IMG/VR virus record: IMGVR_UViG_3300020595_000065
Span: 1 to 44,812 of that record
DNA: 44,812 bases
Strand: one strand, 5' to 3'
Source of the DNA: a virus
The position numbers were made by a program, and so were the translations under genes. The notes under the pieces are model-generated. The model worked only from the letters and a program-made list of their open reading frames with translations, ran no database searches and had not been told where the DNA came from. This document shows, one piece after another, positions 8,108 to 17,334 of this stretch (its first letter is position 1; each line of letters starts with the position of its first letter).

Positions 8108-9361
8108 ATGGCAGAACCTAAAGCCAGTTACAAAAGCGACGCGGGGGGCGTTATAGAAAGCTTTGCATATAAAGATGTTCGCAAAAGCAAAGAAAAACTA
8201 TCTACTACTTATGAGTTTAGCAATACAAATCAAACGTACGTTCAAACGCTAGGAAGTACAATGTTGCGTTTGCCAGTGGAAATGATTTTTACTAGTTCGG
8301 AATATTTGAAAGAAGCAGAAGAGGCTTTTAAAATATTAGATAGTTCAAGCTACGGAATACTAACGCATCCACTTTACGGAGATATTAATGTAGCCGTTGT
8401 TGGAAAAATAACAAAAGAAGACAGATTGTTAACAGGCATAGGCTCAAGTATAATTACAGTTACTTTTTACGAGTCTATCAAAAAAGCATACCCAGCTGTT
8501 AGCATAGATGCAAGAAGTTCAATTCTTGAAAAACAAGCCTTATTAAATAATGCAGCAGCAGAACAAGTTAGCAAAACTATAGATTTAACTAATCAGACAG
8601 ACGCAGCAAGTTGGAAAACAAACTTACAGAATGCAATAAAACAAACTAAAAAAAGAGTTAGCACTATAATAGATGGTACTCAAGCAATATCATCAGAAAT
8701 AAGCATTGTACAGCGTTCTGTAGAGAGCAATATAAACGCTATAGCAGGCGGTGCAGTTGATGCAGCAGGGCAACTATTAACAATAGGGAAACAAGTACAA
8801 ATCTTTATACAATTGCCAGCACGTTTAAAAATATCTATAGTAGATCGTGCTAATGCATTTATTGATAACTTAAATAGTTTATTAGGATTAAGTGGTAAAC
8901 CAGATTTAGTAACTAACACAAACAAAAATAATTTTGCTAACGCAGATCTGCAAGCAACAGCAACAATAGCAGCATTAGCAGAAGCAACAATTACAGAAAC
9001 AGAATTTACTACACAGCAACAAGCTATTGAATATATAGACATACTACTGAATCAAGCAGAAAACTATATTAGCTGGCGTGAAACTCAATACACAAATTTA
9101 GCACTTGCAGATGATGATTATCAAACTTACCAACAATTGCAAGAACTTGTAAATTTAACGGCTGGCTACTTGCTAGATTTATCTTTTACACTAAAACAAC
9201 AAAAAACCTTTGTATGTAATAAAGATTACTCAGTAGTTGAATTAGCTAGCATTTTGTATAGCTCTATAGAGCTTGAACAGCAAATAATTACAGATAATAA
9301 ATTAATAGGTGATGATCTATTTTTTGTAAATAAAGGTAAAGAAATAATTTATTATGCCTAA
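8108..9361 (+). CDS. Mu gpN-like baseplate/DNA circularisation protein
   Basis: 417 aa. The N-terminal 130 residues follow the DNA-circularisation N-terminal family (Mu gpN): an ESFAYKDVRKSKEKLSTTYEF block, then GSTMLRLPVEMIF and a segment ending GILTHPLYGDINV (about 79-98), the family's 'G.L.HP.yG' motif. The rest is helical with Gln/Ala-rich stretches. In Mu, gpN is part of the baseplate hub, between tape measure and gpP, and the order here is identical. The gene ends eight bases inside the next one. Confidence 0.75.
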   Translation: MAEPKASYKSDAGGVIESFAYKDVRKSKEKLSTTYEFSNTNQTYVQTLGSTMLRLPVEMIFTSSEYLKEAEEAFKILDSSSYGILTHPLYGDINVAVVGKITKEDRLLTGIGSSIITVTFYESIKKAYPAVSIDARSSILEKQALLNNAAAEQVSKTIDLTNQTDAASWKTNLQNAIKQTKKRVSTIIDGTQAISSEISIVQRSVESNINAIAGGAVDAAGQLLTIGKQVQIFIQLPARLKISIVDRANAFIDNLNSLLGLSGKPDLVTNTNKNNFANADLQATATIAALAEATITETEFTTQQQAIEYIDILLNQAENYISWRETQYTNLALADDDYQTYQQLQELVNLTAGYLLDLSFTLKQQKTFVCNKDYSVVELASILYSSIELEQQIITDNKLIGDDLFFVNKGKEIIYYA

Positions 9362-10571
9362 AATTTACACAGTAAAAAAGGGAGACACTTTACAACTAAT
9401 TAGCCAGGTAAGCTATGGCAGTAGTTCTTATACAAGTCTTTTAAACGCTGCAAACCCTAGCATTTTAGATGTTAACAAGCTGCAAGTAGGGCAAGTACTG
9501 CAAATCCCAGATAACCCAACACTAGCAGCAGTTACAGTTCCAGCACCTAAAATAAACAATCAAAATATTAGCGTAGTAATTGATGGGAAACTGTTAGAAA
9601 ATTGGGTAAGCATTGCAATAAATGACCCTCTAGATGGCTTTGACCAGATTACACTGGTAGGCGTGATTGATGACGCTATTCTAGCAGTACTAAAGCCGCT
9701 ACAGTTCCAAGTTTTACAGTTATTTATAGCTAATAGATTATATTTCACTGGCTACATTATTAATACAGCTAACAGCGTTACATCTAAAGCTAAAACTTTC
9801 ACAATTCAAGCGATTACTAAGAGTGCGATTATTGAATTTAGCACGGCTACACCGCAAGATTTTAATAATATTAATGTTATTTCTATAGCTCAAAAAATAA
9901 CGCAAGGACTAGGATTCTTAGTAACTAGCAATGTGATCACAAGCCCTTTTGATTTTGTAGCAAATACAGAAAACAATAAAACAATATTTGACTTATTGAA
10001 ACCTTTAGCACAAGCCAGAGGCTTAATTTTAAGTAATGACGAGCTGGGAAATTTAGTATTATTACAAGCGGCAAGCAGCACAATAGCAGTAGCAGAGCTA
10101 AAAGAAGGAGATGCACCAATTACCAATATATCTCCAAATTATTCAATACTTGAGTACTACAGCCATATCAAAGCAGGGCAAGATATAGAGATGGGAGATA
10201 TTGAAGCTAGTGAAGCAGTTTTTACTAATCCTTTTTTAAATTCAATTACTAAGACTAAAATAATTCAACTTGATAATATAGATGCCTCAGGTTCAGTTAG
10301 TGAGAAAGTGAAACAAGAAGCTAGCAGAATGTTCGGAAATGTATTTAGTTTGCCTATAGATTTGGCGACAATTTACACGCAAAGCGGTGCAGTATGGAAA
10401 ACAAATACTTTTGTAAATTTAACAGCTCCGAGTGCATTGATTAAAAATAAATATAAATTTATAGTTAAAAATGTTATTATAAACATAACAAGCTCAAGCC
10501 AGTCTGCAAGTTTAACATTAGGATTGCCAAATATTTATACAAACACAATACCTACAACATTACCAATTTAA
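9354..10571 (+). CDS. Baseplate hub protein (Mu gpP-like) with N-terminal LysM
   Basis: 405 aa. Residues 1-50 are a LysM module: YTVKKGDTLQLISQVSYG, then a central helix, then LQVGQVLQIPD. From about residue 65 begins a hub domain of the gpP/gp27 type: VVIDGKLLENWVSIAINDPLDGF with a following strand-rich region and FTIQAITKSAIIEFSTA. Mu gpP (about 380 aa) forms the trimeric hub that carries the spike. LysM usually binds peptidoglycan glycan; in P2-like phages it is a separate small protein (gpX) acting near the hub, and here the two are fused. The gene order gpN, gpP, gp45, gp46, gp47, gp48 is kept. Confidence 0.75.
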   Translation: MPKIYTVKKGDTLQLISQVSYGSSSYTSLLNAANPSILDVNKLQVGQVLQIPDNPTLAAVTVPAPKINNQNISVVIDGKLLENWVSIAINDPLDGFDQITLVGVIDDAILAVLKPLQFQVLQLFIANRLYFTGYIINTANSVTSKAKTFTIQAITKSAIIEFSTATPQDFNNINVISIAQKITQGLGFLVTSNVITSPFDFVANTENNKTIFDLLKPLAQARGLILSNDELGNLVLLQAASSTIAVAELKEGDAPITNISPNYSILEYYSHIKAGQDIEMGDIEASEAVFTNPFLNSITKTKIIQLDNIDASGSVSEKVKQEASRMFGNVFSLPIDLATIYTQSGAVWKTNTFVNLTAPSALIKNKYKFIVKNVIINITSSSQSASLTLGLPNIYTNTIPTTLPI

Positions 10572-10581
10572 TTAGAAAATT

Positions 10582-11076
10582 ATGAGTGGCAGGATAGGCA
10601 AAATTATAGAAGTATTAAATACTACTTTAAAAAACGGTGCTAAAGTGCTGGGATTTAGCGTAGATTTTCAAGGCAAAACACACAAAGCATTAAGTACTGG
10701 AATAGCTGGAATAGATGCAAAGCCGTTATTAATAGATTACGCAGTAACAATAAAACAAGAACATTCAGGAAATCAGCCGATAGTAGTAGGCACTAACGAC
10801 ACAGCAAGCATGTCGGAAACTGAAAAAGGCGAAATTCAAATATATTCAAGAAATAACGAAGGTATAAAACAAGCTGATATATTAATCAAATCAGACGGAA
10901 GCGTTAAAATAAAAAATAATAGTGGCAGCTTTGAATTGAAAGCAGACGGAACTTGTATTAGCAGCGGTGATATCGTGATAGGGGGTATATCATTTTTAGG
11001 GCATATGCATAACTACATAGATTCCCAAGGTGCAGCAGCAACACCAGTGCCATCTCAAACAGAGGTAGCTAACTAG
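10582..11076 (+). CDS. Baseplate spike, Mu gp45-like, with HxH tip
   Basis: 164 aa. N-terminal part (about 1-80) is an OB-type domain, with QEHSGNQPIVVGTNDTASM. The C-terminal part is a run of short strands (GEIQIYS, ADILIKSDGSVKIKNNSG, FELKADGTCI) that fits a triple-stranded beta-helix. Near the end, FLGHMHNYIDSQG (about 138-150) has the HxH motif that binds an iron ion at the tip of P2 gpV and related spikes. The spike punctures the outer membrane, supporting a Gram-negative host. ATG at 10582 follows the hub gene by ten bases. Confidence 0.8.
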   Translation: MSGRIGKIIEVLNTTLKNGAKVLGFSVDFQGKTHKALSTGIAGIDAKPLLIDYAVTIKQEHSGNQPIVVGTNDTASMSETEKGEIQIYSRNNEGIKQADILIKSDGSVKIKNNSGSFELKADGTCISSGDIVIGGISFLGHMHNYIDSQGAAATPVPSQTEVAN

Positions 11077-11471
11077 TGGACATTGCTTTACATGTAAATG
11101 AGAATAATGAAGCTGACATAGCAATCAGTAACGGCTTAGTTGCTACAGATACAGGCATAACAACAGCTATCAATCTAAGCCTATTTGGAGGCAATACAGA
11201 CGGTTCTAGCTGGTGGGCTGATGAGTTAGATAGTAATTTAGCTAATACTTTAACTAATGAGTTTTTAAGTTTGCAAGATAAAGTTTTAATATCTGCAAAT
11301 TTACCAGGTTTTCAAGCAGCATTAACAAAAAATTTGCAGTGGATAACAGATAATAGCATAGCTGGTAATTATGTTGTAGAATGCAGCATTATAGATATTA
11401 CTACTTTACAAATAGATATTTTAATATCAGATTTAGATTTTAAATATACAACATATGCCAAGTTTAAATAG
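11076..11471 (+). CDS. Baseplate wedge protein, Mu gp46 (W-like)
   Basis: 131 aa, GTG start at 11076 overlapping the spike's TAG by one base. Key motif: FGGNTDGSSWWADELD (about 36-51), the 'GG....WW.d' block of the gp46 family. Then LTNEFLSLQDKVLI and AALTKNLQWITD. This protein corresponds to P2 gpW and T4 gp25, a small LysM-independent wedge component that ties the baseplate to the sheath. It overlaps the next gene by 17 bases. Confidence 0.8.
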   Translation: MDIALHVNENNEADIAISNGLVATDTGITTAINLSLFGGNTDGSSWWADELDSNLANTLTNEFLSLQDKVLISANLPGFQAALTKNLQWITDNSIAGNYVVECSIIDITTLQIDILISDLDFKYTTYAKFK

Positions 11472-12642
11472 CTTATATGCAGAGATAAAAGCAAGCTTTG
11501 CAAGCACTTACAATCAAAATATCAGCCCTTTACCTAAAAGCTTTTTAAATATACTAAGTAAAGTCTTGGCTGGCTTGATGAACGGATTATATAAATATGC
11601 TAACTTTACACGTAAACAAATATTTTTGAAAACAGCAAGCTTTAAAGATATAGAATTAGAAGATGGCACAATTATAAATCCACTACGCGAAGCTGCACGT
11701 AAATATGGCATTGAAAATCCTATAGCAGCAAGTCAAGCAGAATTAGAAGCACAAGCCGTAATTATAGCACCTGGAACAATTCAAAGCGGTACTCAGCTAA
11801 CCAACGAATCTACAGGCATTATTTACACAACTACACAAGATTATACTGTAACCAGTGGCACTATTAATATAGCTATTCTAGCGAGCGGTGATGCAGCTAA
11901 TAAGGGTGGTTTTGGTGTAATTGGCAATATGTCAATTGGTGATATAGTTAAATTTATTAATCCCCAAATTACAGCAGCAGATGCTAGCATAGTAACTATT
12001 TTAACTACAGCAGCAGATGCAGAAAGTGAAGAAAGCTATAGAAATAAAGCAATTATAGCAGCTGCGTTAGAAAGATTGCCCAATAATTATTTATGGTATA
12101 GGAAAGAAGCTGAAGCCTTAGGAACAGTGCGTGTATATCCTTACACTAGCTCACAACCTGGGAAAATTGACATGTATGTAAAAAGTACTATAGGTTCTTC
12201 TGTAATACCAACGCAAACGCAACTAAATGAAGTTTTAAACGCAGTAACTTATGACCAGGCAGGTATTGAGCAATTGCCAGCAAATATTGGCGGCATCAAT
12301 GTATACACTATTACTTCATCAGATTTTACTATTCAAATTACATCTATTACTACAGAAAACGAAGTGTTAGCAGTGCAGTTAGCAATTACAGCAGCATTGC
12401 AAGACTTATTTGCAAGTTATGAGCCTTACAATTCAGCGACGGATGGCATAGCAAGTGCAAGAAAAGATATAATTGATATGCAGCAAATCAATGGCATTGT
12501 GTATACGGTTGCTAATAGTTTTGGTGCAACTGTTGGAAGCATTACATTAGTGCATGTACAAGATGGGAACAGCTCTACAGTATCTAAATACTTGCTAGAA
12601 AAAAATGAGTTAGCTAATCTATCTAGTGTTAATTATGTTTGA
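11455..12642 (+). CDS. Baseplate assembly protein, J family (Mu gp47)
   Basis: 395 aa (Mu gp47 is 381 aa). Helical N-terminus, then LREAARKYGIENPIAASQAE (about 77-96), a strand domain with GTIQSGTQLTNESTG (about 102-116), and the conserved core AAKSEESYRNKAIIA-like segment with AESEESYRNKAIIAAALERL (about 186-205), characteristic of baseplate J proteins. The C-terminal half ends in a second domain with ARKDIIDMQQINGIV. It forms the wedge. The gene ends eight bases inside the next. Confidence 0.8.
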   Translation: MPSLNSLYAEIKASFASTYNQNISPLPKSFLNILSKVLAGLMNGLYKYANFTRKQIFLKTASFKDIELEDGTIINPLREAARKYGIENPIAASQAELEAQAVIIAPGTIQSGTQLTNESTGIIYTTTQDYTVTSGTINIAILASGDAANKGGFGVIGNMSIGDIVKFINPQITAADASIVTILTTAADAESEESYRNKAIIAAALERLPNNYLWYRKEAEALGTVRVYPYTSSQPGKIDMYVKSTIGSSVIPTQTQLNEVLNAVTYDQAGIEQLPANIGGINVYTITSSDFTIQITSITTENEVLAVQLAITAALQDLFASYEPYNSATDGIASARKDIIDMQQINGIVYTVANSFGATVGSITLVHVQDGNSSTVSKYLLEKNELANLSSVNYV

Positions 12643-13423
12643 TAAGTTTTTAAGATTACTATTGCCAGCCTCCTGGTTTTGGCAGTCAAGCACAAGCAAT
12701 CTTGGGAAGTTGTGGGAATCTATAGCGGCCGTAGCAGATACTACTAAAAATTATTTACTGGGAAGCGTTACCGACTCTATACCTTTAAAAACTTTAGAAT
12801 TTGAAAAATGGGAAGAGGAGTTGTCTTTGCCAGCCAACACGACTTTAATAGATGAGCAGCGTAGGCAAAGGATAAGCGGCAAATTATTAGAAACAAATGT
12901 AGGCACAATAAATAGCATACAAACAAAATTACAACAATATGGCTTTGATCTATATGTACACTCACCTTTTCAGAATAATGTTTTAGTAAATCCAAGCAAT
13001 TATTTAAGTACTGCAAGCACTATACCTGAGATGATATCGTTAGGAGATGATGCCTGGGGATATTTAGGGCATGAAAATGCAGTATTAGGGTATAGTGCAG
13101 CTACTCCAAAAGGTTACCCTCTCGTTAATATTGATTACAAGATAGATAATGCCCTTATAAGCTTGGGCTGTGAGTGGGGATATTTAGGGCATGAAAATGC
13201 AGTATTAGGGTATAGTGCAGCATCTAGCATTGTAAATGAAAAAAGGGTAAAATACATTCTTCCGACTGATGCAAATCTATACCAATATTTTATTTATATT
13301 GGAGCTGCAAACTTCGGTGATTTTGTTACTATATCTAAAACTAGACGCAACGAGCTAGAACGGCTATTATTGCAAATAGTCCCCGCACATATTTGGATCG
13401 GCATGTTAATAACTTTTACATAA
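12635..13423 (+). CDS. Mu gp48-like tail/baseplate protein (DUF2313) with internal repeat
   Basis: 262 aa from ATG 12635; an upstream GTG (12626) is possible but gives only three more residues. The N-terminal 110 residues fit DUF2313 (YmfQ/Mu gp48): LRLLLPASWFW, then LKTLEFEKWEEELSLP (about 45-60), IDEQRRQRISGKLLET. These proteins join the baseplate to tail fibres. The middle holds two exact copies of WGYLGHENAVLGYSAA, 40 residues apart, encoded by a 47-bp perfect repeat (13055-13101, 13175-13221). The C-terminus ends in a typical LLLQIVPAHIWIGMLI stretch. Followed after seven bases by the tail fibre. Confidence 0.7.
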   Translation: MFDKFLRLLLPASWFWQSSTSNLGKLWESIAAVADTTKNYLLGSVTDSIPLKTLEFEKWEEELSLPANTTLIDEQRRQRISGKLLETNVGTINSIQTKLQQYGFDLYVHSPFQNNVLVNPSNYLSTASTIPEMISLGDDAWGYLGHENAVLGYSAATPKGYPLVNIDYKIDNALISLGCEWGYLGHENAVLGYSAASSIVNEKRVKYILPTDANLYQYFIYIGAANFGDFVTISKTRRNELERLLLQIVPAHIWIGMLITFT

Positions 13424-13430
13424 ATTAATT

Positions 13431-15011
13431 ATGACAACAACACCACAGGATTTAAATAACACCAATGCACCGATCGTTAGCACAAGTCCATATGGCACTG
13501 GTAAAAACTCTACGCAGCCAACAGTCAAAGACGGTACACCTATTACAGCCCTCTGGTTTAACCAGTTTATGAATGGCACAGCAGTATCACTATTAAGAGC
13601 CGCAGGTATTATTCCTAACAGCGTCGTAGATAACGCAGATATCTCACAAATATCACAGGCTATACAATCAGCAATAGCCAAAGGAAACTTAGTTAATGAT
13701 ATTTCTACGCAGGAAAATATTATAGTTTTAAGCAGCTTTAGAGATGCAGCAAACGGATACAATTTAACTCACCCTATAGCGGTTTTGCAAGATAAGCAGC
13801 AGTTTAGGTTTGTAGCGACGTTTACAAATACTAGCACAAGTGTAACACTAAAAGGCTCTCAAAATTTGCAAGCTAAACAAATTATAAATGTACAATCTGG
13901 TGATATATCGGCAGGAACTTTGTATATAGCTACATATTCGGGCAATGACACAACTGGAACTTTTGAAATTAGACCAGAAGTTTTTGCAGCTATTCAAGAT
14001 AATATTTTAGATAATGGTGATTTTGTTATAGCTCAACGTGGCACTAATTTTACAGCAGCTACAACATTCACAAATGCAGACGGAAATTATACGCTTGATA
14101 GATTTAAAGTTATAGATTCTAGAGCTGGCTCGGATGTTGTAGATATCTCACAAACTAAATTAGCGTCTGAATTGCCAGCAGAAGCAAGAGCAGCAATTAC
14201 ATTTACGCATCAACGTCAAAATGAGCAAGCTGGTCTAGTTCAATACTTAGATTACGACACAACACGTACTTTATTAAATAAAGATTTATCTTTATCTTTT
14301 GAAATTTATAATTCAGATTCTGTTACACGTAACTTTAGAGCTGCAATATTGAGCTGGCAAGGTACAGCAGATGATATGCCAAACGATCCAGTTAGCACGT
14401 GGCAGACCGCTGCAAATTTAGGCTTTGCGACTAATTTTACCACAGAAAATACTACTACAACATTAACAGCTAATGCAACATCATGGAATAGATTCACAAT
14501 TAATGGCGTAAATATTGACACAGCCAGCACTAATAATCTAGCTATTGCAATTTGGACTGATGAGACCATGGCTAATGGTTACGAGTGGCGAGCTACTAAA
14601 ATTAAGCTAGAGCAGTCTAATATAGCTACTACTTGGAAAGCTAAAGCTGTAAATGAAGAGCAATCTAATTGTGCGCTATTTGTAAGTACAAGTTTTAAAA
14701 ACGGAATTATCAATAGTTTGGCAAATACATTAAATTTCAGCAGTAAAGCGAATAGCGCTTTTTTATTGACTAACCCGACCATACAATTTCAATGTAAAAT
14801 GCGTGTGCCTCCAGTTGTAACAACATTTTCACCTATCAGCCAAGCTGCTAACAAAATGGCGAGGTATGACCTCGGTAGTGCTTACTTAGCCGATGAAGAT
14901 GTGTTTTACACACTTATCAGCGACCAGAGAGTAGAAATCTCAGGCAATGGAACTTTACCTTTGAATGATTTTTTCTATCGTTTACATTATTTTGCATCAG
15001 CAGATTTATAA
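13431..15011 (+). CDS. Tail fibre protein
   Basis: 526 aa. N-terminal part has KDGTPITALWFNQFMNG (about 32-48), the virion-attachment segment common in Mu/P2-type fibres. Around residue 190 begins NGDFVIAQRGTNFTA followed by NYTLDRFKV, a sequence found at the start of jelly-roll, carbohydrate-binding-like domains of many phage fibres. That domain runs to about residue 410 (SNIATTWKAKAVNEE). The C-terminus ends in DFFYRLHYFASADL. It should bind the host surface. The following genes are probable accessory fibre parts or chaperones. Confidence 0.75.
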   Translation: MTTTPQDLNNTNAPIVSTSPYGTGKNSTQPTVKDGTPITALWFNQFMNGTAVSLLRAAGIIPNSVVDNADISQISQAIQSAIAKGNLVNDISTQENIIVLSSFRDAANGYNLTHPIAVLQDKQQFRFVATFTNTSTSVTLKGSQNLQAKQIINVQSGDISAGTLYIATYSGNDTTGTFEIRPEVFAAIQDNILDNGDFVIAQRGTNFTAATTFTNADGNYTLDRFKVIDSRAGSDVVDISQTKLASELPAEARAAITFTHQRQNEQAGLVQYLDYDTTRTLLNKDLSLSFEIYNSDSVTRNFRAAILSWQGTADDMPNDPVSTWQTAANLGFATNFTTENTTTTLTANATSWNRFTINGVNIDTASTNNLAIAIWTDETMANGYEWRATKIKLEQSNIATTWKAKAVNEEQSNCALFVSTSFKNGIINSLANTLNFSSKANSAFLLTNPTIQFQCKMRVPPVVTTFSPISQAANKMARYDLGSAYLADEDVFYTLISDQRVEISGNGTLPLNDFFYRLHYFASADL

Positions 15012-15013
15012 TT

Positions 15014-15622
15014 ATGAGCGATTACAATTACTATATACGTTTAAATCCTGATAGCTTAATTACTTATGCGTATGTAAAGCCACGTAATCAAGATAAAGAA
15101 GATGCAGCCGATATACCTTACAAAGTAAATCAGGGCAAATATTGGGAGCTTCCAAGCGATATATATAACCAATACAACGAGTATAAATGGAAGTATATAT
15201 CTTACCAAGACCCAGACCTAGAAGAGCAAACAGAGCCAACTTTAGCGTGGTGGGAAAATGACTTGTTAGAGAAGTGCAAAGATTATTATTTAAATAATCA
15301 AAATATTAGGCAATGCACAATTACCAGAGCTGATATAAAGCCCGTTTATTATTCTGTAGATAGAGATGCGATAACAGACACTGGAAGTACAGCGGCGAGC
15401 GGTTCAGGTTACATTTATAAAGACGAAAGTACAGAGCAAGATATTAATTTAACTAATCTTGAAATAACTCAAATTTTTAAATTTATACATCATATAGCTA
15501 TTACAAATAAGCAGCACTATGTAGAGCATAAAAGAGCTATAAACGCACTAACTAGCAACTTAGAATATAATTACAAATCTAATTATTTAATTAATCAAGT
15601 AATTAATCTAGATGCAAATTAA
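15014..15622 (+). CDS. Unknown protein in fibre region
   Basis: 202 aa, acidic, Tyr-rich at the N-terminus (SDYNYYIRLNPDSL, then KYWELPSDIYNQYNEYKWKY). A central segment is charged and aromatic, and a C-terminal helix is KFIHHIAITNKQHYVEHKRA. I do not recognise a family. Its place right after a fibre gene is where Mu- and P2-type phages encode fibre assembly chaperones, so that role is possible. It overlaps the next gene by 11 bases. Confidence 0.45.
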   Translation: MSDYNYYIRLNPDSLITYAYVKPRNQDKEDAADIPYKVNQGKYWELPSDIYNQYNEYKWKYISYQDPDLEEQTEPTLAWWENDLLEKCKDYYLNNQNIRQCTITRADIKPVYYSVDRDAITDTGSTAASGSGYIYKDESTEQDINLTNLEITQIFKFIHHIAITNKQHYVEHKRAINALTSNLEYNYKSNYLINQVINLDAN

Positions 15623-16307
15623 AGCAGATTTTAGAGATATAAAAAAACTAGAGAACTTTTTAGAAAAATTTAATAGAACAGGCGTAAAATTTGCAACACG
15701 CAACACTTTAAATGCTTTGGCTTTTGATGCAATGCGTGAAGCTAAAAAAGTTGTCGGAGATAGTTTTATTAATAGGAATACTTTTACAGTACGCAGCATA
15801 CAAGTAAATAAAGCAGGCTTCGGAAATGTAAATAGTATGCAATCTGAAATAGGAAGTACGCAGCAGTATATGGAAAAACAAGAAGAGGGAGGCATAGTTA
15901 AAGCCAAACAAGGCTCTAAAAATTTAGCTATAGCAACAACAGCAGCAGCGAATCAAATAGGCAATAGACGCACCAGGCTAGTTACACGTGCTAACAAGTT
16001 AAGAAATATAGTACTACGAGATAAACACAAATTAAATTTTATACAAAATAAAAAGCAACGTGCAGTAGGAATTATAGCAAACGCAAAGAAAAATAAACTC
16101 AAGCATTTTTATCTCGATTTAGGTGATGCTAAGGGCATTTTTTCATTAAAATCTGGTAAGCTAAAAATGATTTACAGCTTAAAATATACGCAGCGAAAAA
16201 TAAAAGCCACGCACTGGCTAAGCAATTCTAGCGAAAAAGTTGCAAAAAATGCTTTACAGATTTATAATAAACAACTAGAGATCCAAATAGATAGAATTAT
16301 TTTTTGA
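15612..16307 (+). CDS. Putative minor tail protein, gpZ-like
   Basis: 231 aa, strongly basic. The N-terminal 70 residues (LENFLEKFNRTGVKFATRNT, then ALAFDAMREAKKVVGDSFI and FTVRSIQVNKA) resemble the start of tail completion proteins of the lambda gpZ/'minor tail protein Z' group. Basic middle with TRANKLRNIVLRDKHKLNF. If correct, it would join the tail to the head. Its location after the tail fibre, far from the neck genes, is unusual, so the assignment is tentative. Confidence 0.4.
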   Translation: MQIKADFRDIKKLENFLEKFNRTGVKFATRNTLNALAFDAMREAKKVVGDSFINRNTFTVRSIQVNKAGFGNVNSMQSEIGSTQQYMEKQEEGGIVKAKQGSKNLAIATTAAANQIGNRRTRLVTRANKLRNIVLRDKHKLNFIQNKKQRAVGIIANAKKNKLKHFYLDLGDAKGIFSLKSGKLKMIYSLKYTQRKIKATHWLSNSSEKVAKNALQIYNKQLEIQIDRIIF

Positions 16308-16310
16308 AAA

Positions 16311-16682
16311 ATGGCAACAAGATTTACACTAACCAATGCAGCTGTTAGCAGCGTTTATGACTTAAAAAAAGTGCCTTTGAATGATTTAGGTAATTCATTA
16401 GTTTTTAATGTTGCGAGTACTTCAAATTTTGATGGTGCTATTTTAAAAGTAAAATTGTATGATGATGCAGATAATACAAGCTATTTAAATAATTTTAGCA
16501 CTCAATTATCTGTAGCAGGTATAGCACAACCGCAGGGTGTTGCAATTACTCAAGCTGTAGGTGGTGTACGCTTAGAAGTATCGCAGCAGGGTTTTATTGA
16601 GTTTTATATAGATACTCCTACAGCTAATACTAGTATAAATATCTGGGTTGATAATCTAAATATAGATGCAGTAGTTTCATGA
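16311..16682 (+). CDS. Unknown beta-rich structural protein
   Basis: 123 aa. Almost entirely alternating hydrophobic/polar residues (LVFNVASTSNFDGAILKVKL, GFIEFYIDTPT, SINIWVDNL), as in a small beta-sandwich. Compact neighbours on both sides: three bases after the previous gene, ATGA overlap with the next. No family recognised. A virion accessory or fibre component is likely from context. Confidence 0.5.
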   Translation: MATRFTLTNAAVSSVYDLKKVPLNDLGNSLVFNVASTSNFDGAILKVKLYDDADNTSYLNNFSTQLSVAGIAQPQGVAITQAVGGVRLEVSQQGFIEFYIDTPTANTSINIWVDNLNIDAVVS

Positions 16683-16864
16683 TAACATCAGCAGTTTTAC
16701 CAATTGTTTCACCTATTAATTCTAGCATGCTAGGCAGCTCCACAGATAGCACACCCGTCGATGCTATAGTGAATTTATTGTTTAATGATAGCACGGGTTT
16801 AGCAAATGCATTACAAAATAATTTAGGCAGCATAGGCACCTTATTAATCAACGATAGAGAATAG
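16679..16864 (+). CDS. Small unknown protein in fibre region
   Basis: 61 aa. ATG at 16679 overlaps the previous stop by four bases, and the gene ends two bases before the next start, so it fits tightly into the operon. Sequence is Ser/Asn/Leu-rich (INSSMLGSSTDSTPVDAIVN, TGLANALQNNLGSIGTLL), with a possible amphipathic helix. The spacing supports coding; the function is unknown. Confidence 0.5.
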   Translation: MITSAVLPIVSPINSSMLGSSTDSTPVDAIVNLLFNDSTGLANALQNNLGSIGTLLINDRE

Positions 16865-16866
16865 TT

Positions 16867-17328
16867 ATGGCTGATAAGCAGATAGGGCAACTAGAAGATG
16901 AAAAAGTACAGCCGCTGGACACTGATTACTTAGTAGTTGACAGCAACACAGGCAGCACTGACCCAGCTACTAACCTGCCGATTTACGCAACTGCTAAATT
17001 GCCAGTTGCAGGTTTACAAGCTTATTTATTAGATCCGGCTATTACAAGCGTAACAAACAAAGCACCCACTTCTAATGCTATTAAAGAGCAACTAGATAAG
17101 CTAATACCGTTTGAATTTGCGTTAGTTGCTCCACAGTCAGTTTTTAATCTTGTACATAATCACAACGCAAATGTTATTAGTATTAAATTTACAGACGCAG
17201 CAAATCCTTTAAATGCTCTCGGTTCTGTACCAGATTATTTTGAATCTATAGATAAAAATAGCGTGTCTTTTACTACTGATATACCTTTAGAAACAGGAAC
17301 AAAAATAAAAATTTACTTTAACTTTTAA
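16867..17328 (+). CDS. Fibre-like protein with VHNHN C-terminal module
   Basis: 153 aa. N-terminal segment LEDEKVQPLDTDYLVVDS is common at the start of virion appendage proteins. The C-terminal 70 residues contain SVFNLVHNHNANVISIKF (about 91-108), then strand-rich sequence ending TGTKIKIYFNF. The same module type appears in the next gene (LTVVHNLNSAKISVKM). Likely a side fibre or adhesin adaptor. No enzyme motif. Confidence 0.55.
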   Translation: MADKQIGQLEDEKVQPLDTDYLVVDSNTGSTDPATNLPIYATAKLPVAGLQAYLLDPAITSVTNKAPTSNAIKEQLDKLIPFEFALVAPQSVFNLVHNHNANVISIKFTDAANPLNALGSVPDYFESIDKNSVSFTTDIPLETGTKIKIYFNF

Positions 17329-17334
17329 AAAATT

